This document shows positions 50,696 through 61,495 of a stretch of DNA of 64,000 nucleotides, one piece after another (within the stretch, counting starts at the first letter, position 1; each line of letters begins with the position of its first letter). The notes below the pieces were generated by a model, which saw nothing but the letters and a program-made list of their open reading frames with translations, was not told the origin of the DNA and did no database searches. The position numbers were made by a program, and so were the translations under genes. This DNA comes from Streptomyces noursei (GTDB taxonomy: Bacteria; Actinomycetota; Actinomycetes; Streptomycetales; Streptomycetaceae): NCBI RefSeq assembly GCF_001646665.1, contig NZ_LWBU01000290.1, positions 52,928 to 116,927 on the forward strand. Reading direction: 5' to 3'.

Positions 50696-50998
50696 ATGCG
50701 GTACAAGGTCACGTTCGTCGTTGGACTGACCCTCGGTTACGTCCTCGGCACCCGTGCCGGGCGCGAACGCTACGAGCAGCTGAGGAAGTCCGCGCGCGAG
50801 TTCTCGCACAATCCGGCCGTCCGCAACGCGGCCGAGTCGGCCGCGCAGACCAGCAGGGAGGTGGCCGGGAAGGCGCTGCACACGGTGAGCGACAAGGTCG
50901 GGGACCGGATGCCCGAGTCGGTCGCCCAGCGGGTGCGCTCGCTGAAGGAGCGCAGCCAGGCCAACGGCCAGGACGAGTGGGGGACCAGTAACACCTAG
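50696..50998 (+). CDS. YtxH-type small membrane-anchored protein
   Basis: A 100-residue protein. A short N-terminal hydrophobic helix with a GxxxG-like face (VTFVVGLTLGYVLGTRAGRE) matches the YtxH domain, followed by a long amphipathic helical tail rich in Ala, Glu, Arg and Ser. Such proteins are associated with stress responses; the biochemical role is not known. ATG 50696 is preferred to the GTG three codons up, for the GAAGGG spacing. Confidence 0.82.
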   Translation: MRYKVTFVVGLTLGYVLGTRAGRERYEQLRKSAREFSHNPAVRNAAESAAQTSREVAGKALHTVSDKVGDRMPESVAQRVRSLKERSQANGQDEWGTSNT

Positions 50999-51019
50999 GG
51001 TGCGGCAGAATCTATCCCC

Positions 51020-52462
51020 ATGGGGATAGTCGCCGGGTTGGACAGTTCGTCGGGTTTCACGCGCATCGTCGTCTGCGACACGGAAACGGGTGCGGTGCTG
51101 CGGCAGGGCTACGCGCCGCACCCCGTCGAGCCGAAGGCGACCGAGGTGGACCCGCAGGCGTGGTTGCTGTCGCTGGGCGAGGCCGCGTCGGGCGGGCTGC
51201 TGGAGGGTGTGCAGGCCATCGGCGTCTCGGCGCAGCAGCACGGGCTGGTGCCCCTGGACCGGCAGGGGGCGCTGGTGCGGCCCGCGCTGGTGGGCAACGA
51301 CAAGCGGGCCCAGGTGGCCGCCGCGGACCTGGTGGAGGCCTTCGGCGGCCGTCAGGCGTGGGCGGAGGCCGTGGGCTGCGTGCCGCAGGCGGCGCAGCCG
51401 GTGGCGAAGCTGCGGTGGCTGGCGCGTACCGAGCCGGAGGCGGCGGCGCGCGTCGCGGTGGTGATGCAGCCGCACGACTGGCTGGTGTGGCAGCTGTTGG
51501 GCCGGCCGGTGCGGCGGACGACGGACCGGGGCGCGGCGTCGGGCACGGGGTACTGGTCGGCGGGCACGGGTTCGTACCGGCCGGATCTGGTGGAGCTGGC
51601 GCTGGGGCACCAGGCCGTGCTCCCGGAGGTGCTGGGGCCCGCCGAGGCGGCCGGGATGACCCCGGAGGGGCTGCTGATCTCGGCCGGGACGGGCGAGACG
51701 ATGGCGGCGGCGCTCGGGCTGGGGCTCGGGACGGGCGACGCGGTGGTGTCGCTCGGGGCGTCCGGTTCGGTGATGGCGGTGCACCACGAGGCGCTGGCCG
51801 ACCCCCGCGGGATGATCACGGCGTTCGCGGACGCGGCGGGGATGCACCTGCCGGTCGTGCACACGTCGAACGCGGTCCGGGCGCTGCGCGGCACCGCCGA
51901 GATGCTGGGTCTGGACGGGGGGTTGGAGGAGCTGTCGGCGCTGGCGCTGAAGTCGACGCCGGGCGCCTCGGGGCTGGTGCTGCTGCCCTATCTGGAGGGT
52001 GAGCGCACGCCTCAGCTGCCCCACACGGCCGGGACGCTCAGCGGGTTGCGGCGCGAGTCGATGAAGCCGGAGCACCTGGCGCGGGCGGCGTTCGAGGGCA
52101 TGCTGTGCTCGCTGGCGGACGCGATGGACGTGCTGCGCGGGCGGGGTGTCGAGGTGCGGCGGGTGTTCCTGCTGGGGGCGGCGGCGGAGCTGCCCGCGGT
52201 GCAGGCGGCGGCGCCGGCGATCTTCGGCGCGCAGGTGGTCGTACCCCAGCCGGCCGATTACGCGGCACTGGGTGCGGCGCGGCAGGCGGCGTGGGCTCTG
52301 GGGGTGTCGCAGGGCGTGCTGTCGCCGCAGGCGCCGCCGGCCTGGCAGGGCGCCGCGGCCCAGGTCTTCGAGCCCGGCGAGGAGCTGGCGGTCGGCCGGG
52401 CGGTGCGCCAGCAGTACGGCGCCACGCGCGAGCAGCTGCACCCGGGGGCGTTCTCGGTCTGA
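51020..52462 (+). CDS. xylB: Xylulokinase-like FGGY carbohydrate kinase
   Basis: A 480-residue sugar kinase of the FGGY family. It has the N-terminal phosphate loop IVAGLDSSSGFTRIVVCD, the substrate-loop QAIGVSAQQHGLVPLD, and the second-half ATPase motifs VVSLGASGSVMA and RRVFLLGAAAELPAVQ. QQHGL favours D-xylulose over glycerol. It would phosphorylate xylulose for the pentose-phosphate pathway. No xylose isomerase or transporter lies next to it, so regulation is probably separate. It starts 21 bases after the YtxH stop. Confidence 0.87.
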   Translation: MGIVAGLDSSSGFTRIVVCDTETGAVLRQGYAPHPVEPKATEVDPQAWLLSLGEAASGGLLEGVQAIGVSAQQHGLVPLDRQGALVRPALVGNDKRAQVAAADLVEAFGGRQAWAEAVGCVPQAAQPVAKLRWLARTEPEAAARVAVVMQPHDWLVWQLLGRPVRRTTDRGAASGTGYWSAGTGSYRPDLVELALGHQAVLPEVLGPAEAAGMTPEGLLISAGTGETMAAALGLGLGTGDAVVSLGASGSVMAVHHEALADPRGMITAFADAAGMHLPVVHTSNAVRALRGTAEMLGLDGGLEELSALALKSTPGASGLVLLPYLEGERTPQLPHTAGTLSGLRRESMKPEHLARAAFEGMLCSLADAMDVLRGRGVEVRRVFLLGAAAELPAVQAAAPAIFGAQVVVPQPADYAALGAARQAAWALGVSQGVLSPQAPPAWQGAAAQVFEPGEELAVGRAVRQQYGATREQLHPGAFSV

Positions 52463-52527
52463 GCCGCGGGGGCAAAGGAGCGGGAAACCGAGTCGTCACG
52501 GCGGGCGGGTCCGGCGATAGTTGAAGC

Positions 52528-54261
52528 GTGCTCAGACAACTTCTCCGGATCCACCTGGCGCCGCACCAGCGGCCCATAGCCCTGTTGGTGGTGCTGCAGC
52601 TGCTGCAGACGTGCGCCACCCTCTATCTGCCGACGCTGAACGCGGACATCATCGACAACGGTGTCGTCGTGGGCGACACGGGTTACATCCTCACCTTCGG
52701 CGCGCTGATGATCGCGGTGTCGGTGGTGCAGGTGCTCTGCAACATCGGCGCGGTGTACTACGGGGCGCGTACGGCGTCGGCCCTGGGGCGGGACGTGCGG
52801 GCGGCGGTCTTCGACCGGGTGCAGTCGTTCTCCGCGCGGGAGGTCGGGCACTTCGGGGCGCCCTCGCTGATCACCCGGACGACCAACGACGTCCAGCAGG
52901 TGCAGATGCTGGTGCTGATGGCGTTCACGCTGATGGTGTCTGCGCCGATCATGTGCGTGGGCGGCATCGTCATGGCGCTCGGGCAGGACGTGCCGCTCTC
53001 CGGTGTGCTGCTCGCGGTGGTTCCGGTGCTGGGCGTGGCGGTGTCGCTGATCGTGCGGAGGATGCGGCCGCTGTTCCGGACGATGCAGGTGCGGCTGGAC
53101 ACGGTGAACCGGGTGCTGCGGGAGCAGATCACCGGCAACCGGGTGATCCGGGCGTTCGTGAAGGACGCCTACGAGCGGGAGCGGTTCGAGCGGGCGAACA
53201 CCGACCTGACCGGTGTGTCGATGGCGACCGGCCGGCTGATGGCGCTGATGTTCCCGACGGTGATGACGGTGGTGAACATCTCCAGCGTCGCCGTGGTGTG
53301 GTTCGGGGCGCACCGGATCGACGCCGGGGGGATGGAGATCGGGGCGCTGACGGCGTTCCTGGCCTATCTGATGCAGATCGTGATGGCCGTGATGATGGCC
53401 ACCTTCATGTTCATGATGGTGCCGCGGGCCGAGGTGTGCGCGGAGCGCATCGAGGAGGTACTGCGGACGGAGTCGAGCGTGGTTCCGCCGGTCGCCCCGG
53501 TGCGGGAGCTGTCGCGGCGCGGGCATCTGGAGGTGCGGGGCGCGGACTTCCGCTATCCGGGTGCCGAGGAGCCGGTGCTGCGGGGCGTGGACCTGGTGGC
53601 CCGGCCGGGCGAGACGACGGCGATCATCGGGTCGACGGGCAGCGGGAAGTCGACGCTGCTCGGCCTGGTGCCCCGGCTGTTCGACGTGACGGGCGGCGAG
53701 GTGCTGGTCGACGGCGTGGACGTGCGGGAGCTGGACCCGGTGCTGATGGCGCGGACGGTGGGCCTGGTGCCGCAGAAGCCGTACCTGTTCTCCGGGACGG
53801 TGGCGACGAACCTGCGGTACGGCAAGCCGGGCGCGACCGACGAGGAGCTGTGGCACGCGCTGGAGGTGGCCCAGGCCGCCGACTTCGTACGGGAGCTGGA
53901 CGGCGGGCTGGACGCGCCGGTCGCGCAGGGCGGGACGAACGTGTCGGGCGGGCAGCGGCAGCGCCTGGCGATCGCGCGGACGCTGGTGCAGCGGCCGGAG
54001 ATCTATCTGTTCGACGACTCGTTCTCGGCGCTGGACTACACGACGGACGCCCTGCTGCGGACGGCGCTGGCGGCGGAGACCGCGGAGGCGACGGTGGTGA
54101 TCGTCGCCCAGCGGGTGTCGACGATCCGGGACGCCGACCGGATCGTGGTCCTGGACGAGGGCCGGGTCGTGGGGACGGGGCGCCATCACGAGCTGATGGC
54201 GGGCAATGAGACGTACCGGGAGATCGTGCTCTCCCAGCTGACCGAGGCGGAGGCTGCCTGA
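52528..54261 (+). CDS. ABC exporter half-transporter A (degenerate Walker B)
   Basis: A 577-residue membrane-ATPase half-transporter. Six helices fill residues about 15-320. The ATPase domain has Walker A GSTGSGKST, an intact signature NVSGGQRQRL, and Walker B IYLFDDSFSALD, in which the catalytic Glu is Asp. It overlaps its partner by one base (TGATG). Together they form a heterodimeric exporter of the TmrAB/BmrCD kind with one active and one degenerate ATP site. This chain supplies the good signature motif. The substrate is unknown: a drug, peptide or lipid. Confidence 0.93.
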   Translation: MLRQLLRIHLAPHQRPIALLVVLQLLQTCATLYLPTLNADIIDNGVVVGDTGYILTFGALMIAVSVVQVLCNIGAVYYGARTASALGRDVRAAVFDRVQSFSAREVGHFGAPSLITRTTNDVQQVQMLVLMAFTLMVSAPIMCVGGIVMALGQDVPLSGVLLAVVPVLGVAVSLIVRRMRPLFRTMQVRLDTVNRVLREQITGNRVIRAFVKDAYERERFERANTDLTGVSMATGRLMALMFPTVMTVVNISSVAVVWFGAHRIDAGGMEIGALTAFLAYLMQIVMAVMMATFMFMMVPRAEVCAERIEEVLRTESSVVPPVAPVRELSRRGHLEVRGADFRYPGAEEPVLRGVDLVARPGETTAIIGSTGSGKSTLLGLVPRLFDVTGGEVLVDGVDVRELDPVLMARTVGLVPQKPYLFSGTVATNLRYGKPGATDEELWHALEVAQAADFVRELDGGLDAPVAQGGTNVSGGQRQRLAIARTLVQRPEIYLFDDSFSALDYTTDALLRTALAAETAEATVVIVAQRVSTIRDADRIVVLDEGRVVGTGRHHELMAGNETYREIVLSQLTEAEAA

Positions 54262-56201
54262 TGGCGGGGCCGGCGGGACGGATGATGGCGGCGGCCGGGG
54301 GCCCCGACCAGCGGTCGATGGACTTCAAGGGATCGGGGAAGCGGCTGCTGCGGCGGCTGGCGCCGGAGAGGGCCACGCTGCTGGTGATGCTGGCGGCGGG
54401 TGTGCTGAGCGTGGCGCTGTCGGTGGTGGGGCCGCTGGTCCTCGGCCGGGCGACGGACCTGATCTTCGCGGGGGTGGTCGGGCGGGAGACGCCGGACGGG
54501 CTCACCAAGGAGCAGACGCTGGCGGGCCTGCGGGCCGACGGGAACGACGGGCTCGCGGACATGCTGTCCGGGGTGGACTTCCGGCCGGGCCGGGGCATCG
54601 ACTTCGGTGCCGTCGGGGACGTCCTGATGGTCGCCCTGGTGGTGTACGTGGTGGCCGGGCTGCTGATGCTGGTGTCGACGCGGATGTCGATCCGGGTGAT
54701 CAACCGGACCGTGTACCGGATGCGGGAGGACGTGCAGGCCAAGCTGGAGCGGCTGCCGCTCGCGTACTTCGACCGGGCCAAGCGCGGTGAGGTGCTGAGC
54801 CGGGCGACGAACGACATCGACAACATCTCGCAGACCATGCAGCAGACGATGGGCCAGTTGATCAACTCGGTGCTCACCATCGTCGGTGTGCTGGCGATGA
54901 TGTTCTGGGTCTCGCCGCTGCTGGCCCTGGTGGCGCTGGTGACCGTGCCCCTGTCGGTGGTGGTGGCGACCCGGGTCGGCAAGCGGTCGCAGCCGCACTT
55001 CGTGCAGCAGTGGAGCTCGACGGGCCGCCTGAACGCCCATGTGGAGGAGATGTACACCGGGCACGCGCTGGTGAAGGTCTTCGGGCGGCAGGACGAGTCG
55101 GCGGCGGACTTCCGGGAGCAGAACGAGGCGTTGTACGAGGCCGGGTTCCGGGCCCAGTTCAACAGCGGGATCATGCAGCCGCTGATGTTCTTCATCTCCA
55201 ACCTGAACTACGTGCTGGTGGCGGTGGTCGGCGGGCTGCGGGTGGCGTCCGGGACGCTGTCCATCGGTGACGTGCAGGCGTTCATCCAGTACTCGCGCCA
55301 GTTCTCGATGCCGCTGACGCAGGTGGCGTCGATGGCGAACCTGGTGCAGTCGGGGGTGGCGTCGGCGGAGCGGATCTTCGAGCTGCTGGACGCGGAGGAG
55401 CAGGAGCCGGACACGCCCGGCTCCGCCGAGCGCCCCGCCCGGCCGGAGGGGCGGGTGTCGCTGGAGAAGGTGTCGTTCCGCTACGACCCCGACCGGCCGC
55501 TCATCGAGGACCTGTCGCTGTCGGTGGAGCCCGGCCAGACGGTCGCGATCGTCGGGCCGACGGGCGCCGGCAAGACCACCCTGGTCAACCTGCTGATGCG
55601 GTTCTACGAGGTGACCGGGGGCCGCATCCTGCTGGACGGGGTGGACGCACGGGCGATGACCCGGGACGAACTGCGGTCCCGGATCGGCATGGTGCTCCAG
55701 GACACCTGGCTGTTCGGCGGCACGATCGCCGACAACATCGCGTACGGGGCGCCGGCGTCGCGCCGGGTGACGCGGGAGGAGATCGAGGAGGCGGCCCGGG
55801 CTGCGCACGCCGACCGGTTCGTGCGGACGCTGCCGGACGGGTACGACACCGTCATCGACGACGAGGGCGCGGGGGTCAGCGCGGGCGAGAAGCAGTTGAT
55901 CACCATCGCCCGGGCGTTCCTGTCGGACCCGGTGATCCTGGTGCTGGACGAGGCGACGAGTTCCGTCGACACCCGTACCGAGGTGCTGATCCAGAAGGCG
56001 ATGGCGCGGCTGGCGCACGGGCGGACGAGCTTCGTGATCGCGCACCGGCTGTCGACGATCCGGGACGCGGACGTGATCCTGGTGATGGAGAACGGGGCGA
56101 TCGTCGAGCAGGGCACGCACGAGGAGCTGCTGGCGGCGCGCGGGGCCTACGCCCGCCTGTACGCGGCGCAGTTCGCGCAGGCGGTGGCGGAGGTCGACTG
56201 A
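54261..56201 (+). CDS. ABC exporter half-transporter B (canonical Walker B)
   Basis: A 646-residue partner of the preceding gene. An extra hydrophilic insert between helices 1 and 2 (about residues 70-115) is characteristic of one chain in this type of heterodimer. The ATPase domain has Walker A GPTGAGKTT, a divergent signature GVSAGEKQLI and Walker B VLVLDEATSSVD with the catalytic Glu. Its Walker B Glu therefore faces the intact signature of the partner to form the working site, while the other site is degenerate on both sides. The match of defects shows the two chains evolved as a pair. Confidence 0.94.
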   Translation: MAGPAGRMMAAAGGPDQRSMDFKGSGKRLLRRLAPERATLLVMLAAGVLSVALSVVGPLVLGRATDLIFAGVVGRETPDGLTKEQTLAGLRADGNDGLADMLSGVDFRPGRGIDFGAVGDVLMVALVVYVVAGLLMLVSTRMSIRVINRTVYRMREDVQAKLERLPLAYFDRAKRGEVLSRATNDIDNISQTMQQTMGQLINSVLTIVGVLAMMFWVSPLLALVALVTVPLSVVVATRVGKRSQPHFVQQWSSTGRLNAHVEEMYTGHALVKVFGRQDESAADFREQNEALYEAGFRAQFNSGIMQPLMFFISNLNYVLVAVVGGLRVASGTLSIGDVQAFIQYSRQFSMPLTQVASMANLVQSGVASAERIFELLDAEEQEPDTPGSAERPARPEGRVSLEKVSFRYDPDRPLIEDLSLSVEPGQTVAIVGPTGAGKTTLVNLLMRFYEVTGGRILLDGVDARAMTRDELRSRIGMVLQDTWLFGGTIADNIAYGAPASRRVTREEIEEAARAAHADRFVRTLPDGYDTVIDDEGAGVSAGEKQLITIARAFLSDPVILVLDEATSSVDTRTEVLIQKAMARLAHGRTSFVIAHRLSTIRDADVILVMENGAIVEQGTHEELLAARGAYARLYAAQFAQAVAEVD

Positions 56202-56271
56202 GGGACCGGTGCGGACGGCGCGGCGCCGGGCGCCGCGCCGGACGCGCGCCCGGTGGCGCGGGCCCGTCCCG

Positions 56272-57543
<1,272 letters not shown>

Positions 57544-57733
57544 ATCACCGCCAGTAGGGGCGTGCGGCCACTTTTTGCGACCGGACGGTGACGGGCCGCG
57601 CTGTCCCGCGCGGGGCGTCCCCGCGGGGGGCCGGGGGTGGACCCGCCGGGGTGACGGAGTGTCCCGTGCCCGGGGCGGATACCGCACACAGTGTCCGTGC
57701 CGGGGGCGGCCGCCGCCTCGTTAGGGTCGCCGC

Positions 57734-58078
57734 ATGACGCACAGTTTCGCTCTCCGCATCGCCGACGCCGAACTCGAACCCGAGCCGCTCGATCCGGAAC
57801 GGATCGTCTCCGGGACCCCCGAGGTGACGGGCAAGGTGGTGTGGGAGTCGGAGGACGGCAGGCGGATCCGCGGGATCTGGCAGATCACCCCGGGCGTCGT
57901 CACCGACACGGAGGCGGACGAGGTGTTCGTGGTGATCAGCGGCTCGGCGACGGTCGAGGTCGAGGGCGGGCCCACGCTGCGGCTCGGCCCCGGCGACATG
58001 GGGGTGCTGCGCGAGGGCGACCGGACGACGTGGACGGTGCACCGGACGCTGCGCAAGGCGTACGCGATCGACCTGTGA
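57734..58078 (+). CDS. Cupin-domain protein (DUF861/cupin_3 type)
   Basis: A 114-residue single cupin barrel. Core strands: RRIRGIWQITPGVVTDTEAD, EVFVVISGSATVEVEGG and LGPGDMGVLREGDRTTWTVH. The usual metal-binding His residues are mostly replaced (TDTEADEVF where enzymes have HxH), so it is more likely a small-ligand-binding or structural member. It is divergent from the sigma factor and convergent with dnaG. Confidence 0.82.
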   Translation: MTHSFALRIADAELEPEPLDPERIVSGTPEVTGKVVWESEDGRRIRGIWQITPGVVTDTEADEVFVVISGSATVEVEGGPTLRLGPGDMGVLREGDRTTWTVHRTLRKAYAIDL

Positions 58079-58105
58079 CGCGGGCCCGGGCCGGGCGCTC
58101 GGCGC

Positions 58106-60010
58106 CTAGAGGGCGGCCGCCCCGTGGTTGCGGAGCGACTGGCCGTACTGCTGGAGGACCCACAGCTCGTTCTGGACGGCGGCCAGGTGGTCGGGGTCGC
58201 CGTGGGTGCCGAGGCGGGCGAGGGAGCCCTGGACGTCGCGGATGCGGCGGTCGACCGCGCGCAGGCGCACCTGGACGAGCTGGTCGCCGGCGTACGTCTC
58301 GTCGACGGTGCGCCCGTGGATGACCTCCACGGCCAGCTCCGTGACCAGTGCCCGGACGGTGTCGTCGGGGGCGGCGTCCCGCACGCGCGCCAGGTACTCG
58401 GCGGCCTTGCCGATGCCCTGCTCGGCGCCCCCGGCCTCCGCGATGGTGCGGCGCACCGCGGCGTAGGGCGGGGCGGTGAACTCGTCGGCGCCGTACGCGT
58501 CGAAGGCGGGTGAGACGAGGGCGGGGTGCTGGAGCGCCAGCTTCAGCAGTTCCCGCTCGGTGCGGTGGGCCGGGCTGCGCAGGTTCAGCGCCGGGCCGGA
58601 GGGGGCGGCGGGGGCCTGCGGCACGGGTGCGGCGCCGCCGGGGCGGGCGGCGGGCGCGGGGCCCCGGCCGCCCCGGTCCCTGGCCCAGCGGGCGAACTGG
58701 GCGACGCGCTTGACGACGAACTGGGTGTCGAGGATGCCGAGCATGCCGGCGAGCTGGACGGCGACCTCGTGCTGCGAGGCGATGTTCTTGATGCGGGCGA
58801 CGACCGGCGCGGCCTCGTCGAGGGCGGCGGCGCGGCCCGCCGGGGTCTCCAGGTCGTACCGGCCGGTGATCTGGCGCAGGGCGAACTCGAACAGCGGGGT
58901 GCGCGGCTCGACGAGGTCGGCGACGGCCTCGTCGCCCTTGGCGAGGCGCAGCTCGCAGGGGTCCATGCCGTCGGGGGCGATGGCGATGTAGGTCTCGGCG
59001 GCGAACTTCTGGTCGTCCTCGAAGGCCCGCAGCGCGGCCTTCTGGCCGGCGGCGTCGCCGTCGAAGGTGAAGATGACGCGGGCGGAGCCGTTGTCCATCA
59101 GCAGCCGGCGGAGGATCTTGATGTGGTCGCCGCCGAAGGCGGTGCCGCAGGTGGCGATGGCGGTGGTGACGCCGGCGAGGTGGCAGGCCATGACGTCGGT
59201 GTAGCCCTCGACGACGACGGCCCGGCTGGACTTGGCGATGTCCTTCTTGGCCAGGTCGATGCCGTACAGCACCTGGGACTTCTTGTAGATCGGCGTTTCG
59301 GGGGTGTTGAGGTACTTGGGGCCGTTGTCGTCGTCGCGGAGCTTGCGCGCGCCGAAGCCGACGACGTCTCCGCCGACGTCCCGGATGGGCCACATCAGCC
59401 GGCCTCGGAACCGGTCGATGGGGCCCCGGCGGCCTTCCTGGACGAGCCCGGAGACGATCAGCTCCTTGTCGGAGAAGCCCTTGCCGCGCAGGTGGCGGGT
59501 GAGGTGGTCCCAGCCGGCCGGGCTGTAGCCGACGGCGAAGTGCTGGGCGGCGGCCTGGTCGAAGCCCCGTTCGGCGAGGAACTTCCGCCCGATCTCCGCC
59601 TCGGCGCTGTCGAGTTGTTCGACGTAGAACAGGGCGGCGGCCTTGTGGGCCTCGATGAGCCGGATCCGCTCGCCGCGCTGGTGGCCGGGGTTGTACCCGC
59701 CCTCCTCGTAGCGCAGGGTGATGCCCGCCTTGGCGGCGAGCCGCTCGACCGTCTCCGAGAAGGAGAGGTGGTCGATCTTCATCACGAAGGCGATGGTGTC
59801 CCCGCCCTCCTGGCAGCCGAAGCAGTGGAAGAGTCCCTTGCTGGGGCTGACCTGGAAAGAGGGGGACTTCTCGTCGTGGAAGGGGCACAGGCCCTTCAGG
59901 TTGCCGCCGCCGGCGCTGCGCAGCTGGAGGTACTCGGACACGACGGCGTCGATCGGGACCGCGTCCCGTACCGCCTTCACGTCGTCATCGTTGATCCTGC
60001 CGCCTGCCAC
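58106..60010 (-). CDS. dnaG: DNA primase DnaG
   Basis: A 634-residue primase that lays RNA primers at the replication fork. Zinc-binding domain: LCPFHDEKSPSFQVSPSKG and FHCFGCQEGGD (CHC2 type, about residues 40-65). The catalytic core includes the TOPRIM motif VVVEGYTDVMA and the following DGD in FTFDGDAAGQKA. The helicase-binding domain forms the C-terminus, which ends without the extensions seen in proteobacteria. It stands apart from the sigma factor gene hrdA rather than in the rpsU-dnaG-rpoD operon of E. coli. Confidence 0.97.
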   Translation of the reverse strand: MAGGRINDDDVKAVRDAVPIDAVVSEYLQLRSAGGGNLKGLCPFHDEKSPSFQVSPSKGLFHCFGCQEGGDTIAFVMKIDHLSFSETVERLAAKAGITLRYEEGGYNPGHQRGERIRLIEAHKAAALFYVEQLDSAEAEIGRKFLAERGFDQAAAQHFAVGYSPAGWDHLTRHLRGKGFSDKELIVSGLVQEGRRGPIDRFRGRLMWPIRDVGGDVVGFGARKLRDDDNGPKYLNTPETPIYKKSQVLYGIDLAKKDIAKSSRAVVVEGYTDVMACHLAGVTTAIATCGTAFGGDHIKILRRLLMDNGSARVIFTFDGDAAGQKAALRAFEDDQKFAAETYIAIAPDGMDPCELRLAKGDEAVADLVEPRTPLFEFALRQITGRYDLETPAGRAAALDEAAPVVARIKNIASQHEVAVQLAGMLGILDTQFVVKRVAQFARWARDRGGRGPAPAARPGGAAPVPQAPAAPSGPALNLRSPAHRTERELLKLALQHPALVSPAFDAYGADEFTAPPYAAVRRTIAEAGGAEQGIGKAAEYLARVRDAAPDDTVRALVTELAVEVIHGRTVDETYAGDQLVQVRLRAVDRRIRDVQGSLARLGTHGDPDHLAAVQNELWVLQQYGQSLRNHGAAAL

Positions 60011-60058
60011 GCATGAATCTTACGGCGGCTTCGGTGATCGTCCGGCGGGGAGCGGGAC

Positions 60059-61327
60059 CTAGGAGCGGGGCACGACGGCCGTGAGCGGTGTGGAGGGGTC
60101 GGCGAGGGCCTCGGGGTCCACGGGAGCGCCGGAACGGATGAGCTCCTGGATGACGGGTGTGACGTCCCACACATTCACGTTCATCCCGGCCAGCACCCTG
60201 CGGTCCTTGAGCCAGAAGGCGATGAACTCGCGCTTGCCCACGTCGCCGCGGAGCACCACCTGGTCGTAGGTGCCGGGTGGCGCCCAGCCGCTGTACTCCA
60301 TGCCGAGGTCGTACTGGTCGGAGAAGAAGTACGGGACCCGGTCGTGGCTGACGTCCCGGCCGAGCATGGCGCGGGCGGCGGTGGAGCCGCCGGCCCGGGC
60401 GTTGGCCCAGTGCTCGACGCGCAGCCGGGTGCGCAGGAGGGGGTGCTCGGCGGCGGCCACGTCGCCGGCGGCGTGGATGTCGGGGTCGGAGGTGCGCAGG
60501 GACGCGTCGACGGCGATGCCGCCGCCGTGGGCGCGGTCGACGAGGGCGAGGCCGGCGTTCTCGGCGAGGGCCGTGCAGGGGGCGGCGCCGACGGCGACGA
60601 GGACGGCGTGGGCGGGGTGCTCGTCGCCGTCGTCGGTGCGGGCGGCGAGCACCATGCCGTCCTGGCCGACGATCTCGGTGAGGCGGGTGCCGAAGTGGAA
60701 GCGGACGCCGTGCCCGGCGTGCAGGTCGGCGAAGAGCTGGCCCAGCTCGGGGCCGATGACCTGGTGGAGGGGGGGGGGGGCGGGCTCCACGACGGTGACC
60801 TCGGCGCCGTATCCGCGTGCGGCGGCGGCGACCTCCAGGCCGATCCAGCCGGCTCCGGCCACGACGAGGTGGCCGTTGTCGCGGCCGAGGGCGGCGAGGG
60901 TGCCCTGGAGCAGGTCGGCGTGGGCGAGCCGCCGCAGGTGGTGGACGCCGGCGAGGTCGGTGCCGGGGATGTCGAGGCGGCGCGGTTCGGAGCCGGTGGC
61001 CAGCAGCAGCTTGTCGTAGCGGATGGTGGTGCCGTCGCCGAGGCGCACGGACCTGGTGGCGCGGTCGATCGAGGTGACGGGCTGGCCGAGGTGGAGCTCG
61101 ACGTCGTTCTCCGCGTACCAGGCGGACTCGTGGACGAAGGCGCGCTCGCGGGGCTCCTTGCCGGTGAGGTAGCCCTTGGACAGCGGTGGGCGTTCGTAGG
61201 GCGGGTCGACCTCGTCCCCGATGAGGATCACGCGGCCTTTGAAGCCCTCGGCGCGGAGTGTCTCCGCCGCCTTCACCCCGGCCAGTCCGCCACCGACGAT
61301 GACGAAGGTCTGATCTGCGTCGACCAC
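60059..61327 (-). CDS. NAD(P)/FAD-dependent ferredoxin-reductase-like enzyme
   Basis: A 422-residue pyridine-nucleotide-disulfide-fold reductase without redox-active Cys pair, like rhodocoxin or biphenyl-dioxygenase reductases. FAD motif FVIVGGGLAGVKAAETLR (about residues 8-25), the EERPPLSKGYL-like PPYERPPLSKGYL, NAD motif LVVAGAGWIGLEVAAAARGY, and IHAAGDVAA near the second FAD contact. It would pass electrons from NADH to a ferredoxin for a P450 or dioxygenase; none lies next to it. GTG 61327 has AGGAGG six bases up. A run of 12 G (60769-60780) inside it keeps the frame and encodes PAPPPL. Confidence 0.9.
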   Translation of the reverse strand: MVDADQTFVIVGGGLAGVKAAETLRAEGFKGRVILIGDEVDPPYERPPLSKGYLTGKEPRERAFVHESAWYAENDVELHLGQPVTSIDRATRSVRLGDGTTIRYDKLLLATGSEPRRLDIPGTDLAGVHHLRRLAHADLLQGTLAALGRDNGHLVVAGAGWIGLEVAAAARGYGAEVTVVEPAPPPLHQVIGPELGQLFADLHAGHGVRFHFGTRLTEIVGQDGMVLAARTDDGDEHPAHAVLVAVGAAPCTALAENAGLALVDRAHGGGIAVDASLRTSDPDIHAAGDVAAAEHPLLRTRLRVEHWANARAGGSTAARAMLGRDVSHDRVPYFFSDQYDLGMEYSGWAPPGTYDQVVLRGDVGKREFIAFWLKDRRVLAGMNVNVWDVTPVIQELIRSGAPVDPEALADPSTPLTAVVPRS

Positions 61328-61495
61328 TGGTTGCCTCCTGGTGGTTCCGGGAACTGTCACGCTACGCCGTCGGCCCCCAGCAGCGTCCCGTACGGAGCGT
61401 GATGTTGGAAGAGGACGTCCGACGGAGTCGCCCCGGGGCCGGGGGCGGTGCGGGCCCGGGCGGGGCGGCGGGCACACGGCGGGGCGGCGGCGGGG

